Of a stretch of 64,000 nucleotides of DNA, positions 53,501 through 59,500 are shown piece by piece. Within the stretch, counting starts at the first letter, position 1; every line of letters begins with the position of its first letter. A program made the position numbers and the translations under genes. The DNA is from Odontocerum albicorne (taxonomy: Eukaryota; Arthropoda; Insecta; Trichoptera; Odontoceridae): positions 16,693,064-16,757,063 of the forward strand of contig OX463841.1 in the NCBI GenBank assembly GCA_949825065.1, read 5' to 3'. The notes under the pieces were generated by a model. The model did not search any database. It had not been told where the DNA came from and saw only the letters and a program-made list of their open reading frames with translations.

Positions 53501-56500
53501 AGATGTGGTATACCACAAGGATCTAATTTAGGTCCTCATATTAATTTGCGATATTAAGGTTTTCCAAGGTTGCTTTAACTGTCCCGCGATTCTTGAAGCA
53601 CTAAGTTTATATGTACCCAATATATATAGCTGCGAATTACCCTCTGTTCTACATAACAACTTACAGGACGAATATCATGGCTAAACACTCAGTCACGCGC
53701 GGTATAGAGATATTGAACCAACTGAATGACACTGTTGATATATTCTCGGTATCGTCTAGCAGTATGAGAAGAATTCTGGCTGATATTATTCCTAACGAAT
53801 TAACTAACGCTAGAAGCAGACCTTCTTTGTGTAACAGGAGAAATCCGTGCAAAGTGGATAAAAAAAAAAAAACATATGTTTGAGTACTCGAGCTTGCAGG
53901 AGTAAATTGTAGCGAATATTTGTGTAAACCCTTTACCTACTGATGGGACTGTAAAGTCAGGAAAATAAATTGAATAGTATAATTTCAATTGAGAAATACT
54001 TATCGGGAATCGATAATAGTTGGGTGTTGGGGTTAACCTTCACTAGTGACATTTATTCGGATATTTTCTCAACATTCCCAAGGAGGTTATGGGATGAGCT
54101 GTTAATTTCTTTGAATTGATGCAGTTCACAGTGTGGTACATACTTAATTAGGTCTTATGACAAATGTTTACTGGGTCACGACAAATCTTTACTGGGTCAT
54201 GACAAATGTTTATGGGGTCACGACAAATATTTACTAGGTTGTGAAAAATGTTGACTGGGTCATGACAAATGTTTACTGGGTCATGATAAATGTTTACTGG
54301 GTCATGACAAATGACAGGCAACAAACCCAGATCTATAATATATAATTTAAGAGTATCCACTTGAATTTACTTATTTTTGCTTGTCTTCTTTTTTCATATA
54401 TTGTGTAGCTTTTCATATATTGTAGATTTAATTCTCGACAGTTGCTGGACTGGATTCACTTTCAGATGTTATGAATAGAATAGAAAATGGTTTTTGCAGT
54501 CACTACCTCTTGTAAACAGTAGTAAGTTAGTTAAGATGAAAAATCTGGAAAATGGTTTTTGCAGCCGCTACCTCTTGTAACAAGTAGTGAGTTAGTTAAG
54601 ATGAAAAATCTGGAAAATGTTTTTTGCAGCCGCTACCTCTTTTAAACGGTAGTAAGTTAGTTAAGATGAAAAATGGTTTTTGCAGCCGCTACCTCTTGTA
54701 AACGGTAGTAAGTTAGTTAAGATGAAAAATCTGGAAAATGGTATTTGCAGCCGCTACCTCTTGTAAACGGTAGTATGTTAGTTAAGATGAAAAATAATTA
54801 CCATTGTTTCAGGCTCCTGGTGATTGATGAAAAACAAGTTCTTCACGACTCCCTTTACATTGGGATAACTATTGACAGTTGAATTATTGTACAGCACAGG
54901 ATATATGGCAGGAGTGATAAGCTTGGCAATCTCCGGCCTCATTCGGTGCTGTACAGTCAGCTGATGGCAATGGTGGCCATTGGTTACCATTCTCTCAAAC
55001 AAGGAGATGTCCAGATGAAATTTCTTGGCCATTTGGTACGTAGCAGTGATTGGTCGCAGTTGCTGATGATCACCTAAAAGAAATTAAATTCAAAGCAATG
55101 TAGGAAAATAAATTACAGTGAAATCTGGTTATTTTAATCACGGATTTGACTGGGCGCAGGTGGCTCGGGACCGTGAGGGATGGAGAGCCGTGTGTTCTCG
55201 GGCTTATGGCGTCTCAGCGGCTAGACATATGAGAAACAGTCTGCGCGCTGCGAACATGCGTCAACATGGCCAGGTGGCTCAGTAGGGTCCATATGTTTGT
55301 AGCATTTGCGGGAGGGAGGGAGTGCCCTCCAATCCTGTGAGAACAGTCCAATCCTGGCGCATCCAGGATTGGACTGTTCTCTCACAGATCACACGATCGA
55401 CGTGGTAAAACGGTTCAGGACTGACGTTGGAGTGGTGAGGGGATCCTCGACCTGGCCCGGCAATGATCATGAATCACGGATAATGTTATCAAACGGCTAT
55501 TGTTATCATTATCAGTCGGTCCCAAAACTCGCATTATAAAATGAGTTAAAAATAATCCATCTATTATAATCAAACTTCGGCTATTGTTATTAATTCTGAT
55601 AATTACGCTCGGATACAAAATATGTGAAATTTTAGCAAATTCATATAAAATGATCTTTTTCCTCGAAATTCACTGCGTATCTGCGTTTCTATTTGCCCCA
55701 AGGTTTTGAGCGATGAGCATAGTGGAGTGAGATGCCACGATAAACACAATATGAGTGAGGAAAGCGATCGCGCTGTGATTCATCTGCATGTACGACGCAA
55801 CGTAGTGTCAATAGGTTCAATACATAATTGTTATTTATCAGGGAAGGACATATTGCAATTTCACTTATTCAGTTTTGTGATCTGTTGAATTAAAAAACTG
55901 TATGAAGTCCTCTTTAAAATATCCTTTCATATCACGGTAGAAGAAAAGAAAACAAGTTATTCTAACCCTACATACAAAACAAATTTCAGAAGCTCCTTCA
56001 ACTAATGCCCAGATGCAAGATGCTCTATGAATTCTTCATTGTAGTGTGCAATAAAGAGTAACAAACTTTGGAAAGCAATATGACTATGAGAATTATATTC
56101 CGGAGATAATAAACGCAAACAACTGACAGTCAACATTTGCGTTTTTTAAATAAATTTTAGAAGCTCCTTCAACTAATGCCCAGATGCAAGATGCTCTACG
56201 AATTCTTCATTGTAGTGTGCAATAAAGAGTAACAAACTTTGGAAAGCAATATGACTATGAGAATTATATTCCGGAGATAATAAACGCAAACAACTGACAG
56301 TCAACATTTGCGTTTTTCAAATAAATTTTAGAAGCTCCTTCAACTAATGCCCAGATGCAAGATGCTCTACGAATTCTTCATTGTAGTGTGCAATAAAGAG
56401 TTACAAACTTTGGAAAGCAATATGACTATGAGAATTATATTCCGGAGATAATAAACGCAAACAACTGACAGTCAACATTTGCGTTTTTCAAATAAATTTT

Positions 56501-59500
56501 ATGTTTTGAAAAAAGTTATTTAAAAAAATATAGCATAATATATTCGTGTGTAATGTTGTATTAAGTGTATAGTGTCATAATCATTTGTAACAAATTGAGT
56601 TCAATAATTAAAATATTTTATCCTCCGCTTAACGTTATCAACTGATTATTGTTGTCAAAAGTTGCAGTCTGGTCCCATAGTGACTACAATAATCGGATTC
56701 TACTGTATATAAAAATATTCAAATCATGATTTTTAAGTGACTAACAAAAAAGGGTATATAAACTGAGGGAAAATCTCAATGATTGGTATTGATATTTTTA
56801 TATATTCTGAACAAATATATCTTAACAAAAATAACTCATCTTTTAATAATCATGAAAAAAATTCATCAAAAATATGACTATTTATATAACCTGTATATCC
56901 CAACATTACCTGAAAATGTATTCATTTTTGTTTTCAATTAAATTATTGTGTGTTTAAACATTGAATTGAAAGAATTTAATATTTTAACACGTTCACTGCG
57001 TATAAAATACTTAATGTCATACAGAGATGCTGAAAATTCGCAAATTTTTGAAAACCCATAACTTTGTTAAAAATCAAATTCTACTTTCTATTGAAACATC
57101 ATATACAAGTGTATTCCTTCGTGTCTTCAAAACACATGAAACCGGCGACGAATCCTTATCGGGAGACGTTTATGAGTGCACTCAACATTCAAGGCTATTT
57201 TGTATGGACACGGGAGCCGTGTTCGACGCAGTGAACGTGTTAATGCATACGAGTATATCAAAAGAGTAATGCAAATGTAAGAAATATTTTTGAGTTAAAT
57301 ATTGTATAATACATAAAAAAGATGCAAAAATTGTACAATGTGAAAAACACTGATCAATATGAAAAAAAGGCAAAATTTAGAGGTTAACTGAAAATAAAAT
57401 GAAATTAGTGAAAATAAGTCAGCTAACAGTGTCAACAAAATTAGTGACAATAAGTCAGCTAACAGTATCGACAAAATTAGTGACAATAAGTGGCAACAAA
57501 AGTATTGTATTAGATTTTGAAGGCGATGTTTATACTCGTATTTCCGGTTCTTCTCAATAATGACAGCATAGATACCACACACACTTTAATTTACAGCATT
57601 GTACGTGGATAAAAGCAAATTTAGATATTGTTGAAGAGTTTGCTTAACTGGTATTTGTTAAGCATCGCTCTAGTGTACTATAGACTATACTAAAGAAAAT
57701 GTAGCATGGTCCCTGTGACATTTCACAAATTTGCCCCACTACACCTTTGTAACGACGTTCAGTACTTTTATTTATTTTATCAACTTTAATATAAGCCTCG
57801 ATTCTAATAAATAGCAAGTTATTTAGGTAAATACATTACATAAAACTAACAATAATGACAAATTTATACGTCTTGTTACAAATTGGCAAAAATATGTCAG
57901 TTTGTTAAAATCAAATAATATTTGGCGACGTTTGTCAAAAGTCACTACGTTAGTCTGCATTGGCTAGGGATGGGATATACGATAATTGGATTTTGGATAT
58001 TTTTTATACATAAAATTAAATGTTCGTAATAAGTATTAATTCATAGTAGATCTTGGCCTATTTAAAGATATATACAAATCATCCAATACATTAGAAAGTC
58101 AGAATAATGAAAATTAGGAATTAAAACGTCAGTTTAGAGAAAAAAAAAAATCGGTTTATAAAAAAACTATTCGATTTGTAAAAAAAAACATTTTTTCTCC
58201 ATCCCTTTGAGACATGACATTTCAAACATCACAGGGACCATGCTAAATTTTCTTGAGTATAGAAGCTGAACCTATCAAAAGTACTATTCATAATCCACCA
58301 GCAATAATTATGCGCTATGCCCTCAAATTTGACGTAGTTGTGAAAGCAATTAACTTGATCCTGTCTCGGGGATTGAACCATTGTCAGTTTTAGCAATTTT
58401 TGACAGAAATGAAGAATCAGTATGGTGACCTGTTTTACTTATAACATCTAGTCAAGGCGCTATACTAGAAAGATTTTATGCACTCAAGCTACATTCCTTG
58501 AGAGCAAAAATAGGAATGTTACGGAATTTCACAACCCTAAATTGCTTTCACTTTTAGCATTCCTAATCCTTTAGGAATCTCATTTAAACAACTTGAATTT
58601 GCAGCTTCAAGAAAGAAAAAAAGCAGCTATACCACGACATATGGAGATATATCCTCGTATTCGAAACAAAACTACGACTGAGGGAATGCCAACTTAAAAA
58701 ACCAACTGTGCCTAATTCCTTACTCTCGAGAAGACCAATCTAATTCCTTACTCTCAAGAAGACCAATCTTATTCCTTACCCTCTAGAAGACCAATCTAAT
58801 TCCTTACTCTCGAGAAGACCAATCTAAAACATATTTGTGACTAATACAAATTTTTCACATTCATTCAGACACAGATGATAACTGTTTGACACTCCGTTTG
58901 ATGTGAAAGTGGACACACCTCATTGGAAACCTCATTCTAAAATAGCTTTTGTTGCACTTTCTGCCAGTTTATCCAAATTTTTATTGTTTTGCAGAGGTGG
59001 AAGTTTTTTACTAAGGCCTTGACCAAACAGGAAGGAGCCTCGCTTGATGCTTAAAGCTATGTTGCGAGTTAGGCGACATATCCTAGCGAACAACGTACCA
59101 CATACTATCGCAGTGGCCACACTGCACGCTTCGCGCCACGTTGCATGACGATTAGTCATCGAGTGAATCTCCTAGCGAACAGACGTGTTGGTTATTTACA
59201 AGAAGGCAGAAGTTTTAATGACAGCTGCGTATAAAAGGAAGCCTTTGTGAAACCCATCGAGCAAATTATACAAAAATGTACCTGTAATAAAATCACTTTG
59301 GAATGAAGTTGCATAGAAAGTAAATAAATATGGTAAATTGTAATGAAATTGGTTAGTTTTGAGAGTGACATCGTGTGTTGACTCAACCGCTCCCAACTGT
59401 CAAATGAATTTGTGCGTAGCACTTTGGTGTGGCCAGGCATGAAGTCACCTACTATATGAGTCACATAAAAGCTAGCTTAGCACCTAACGAAGCATTTTGG

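Larger units (their letters stand above)
55116..56705. mobile_element. pogo/Tigger-like element, 1,590 bp, no transposase found
   Basis: TA flanks (55114-55115, 56706-56707). Ends cagtgaaatctggttatttt and (complement) cagtagaatccgattattgt resemble pogo/Tigger termini. Subterminal taat/ataatcaaactt words repeat inside. The right half is three 171-bp repeats. No DDE frame seen. Confidence 0.65.

Noticed and set aside
54148..54360. 70-residue frame of NICHDPV repeats
   Set aside because: Translation of the 21-bp minisatellite.
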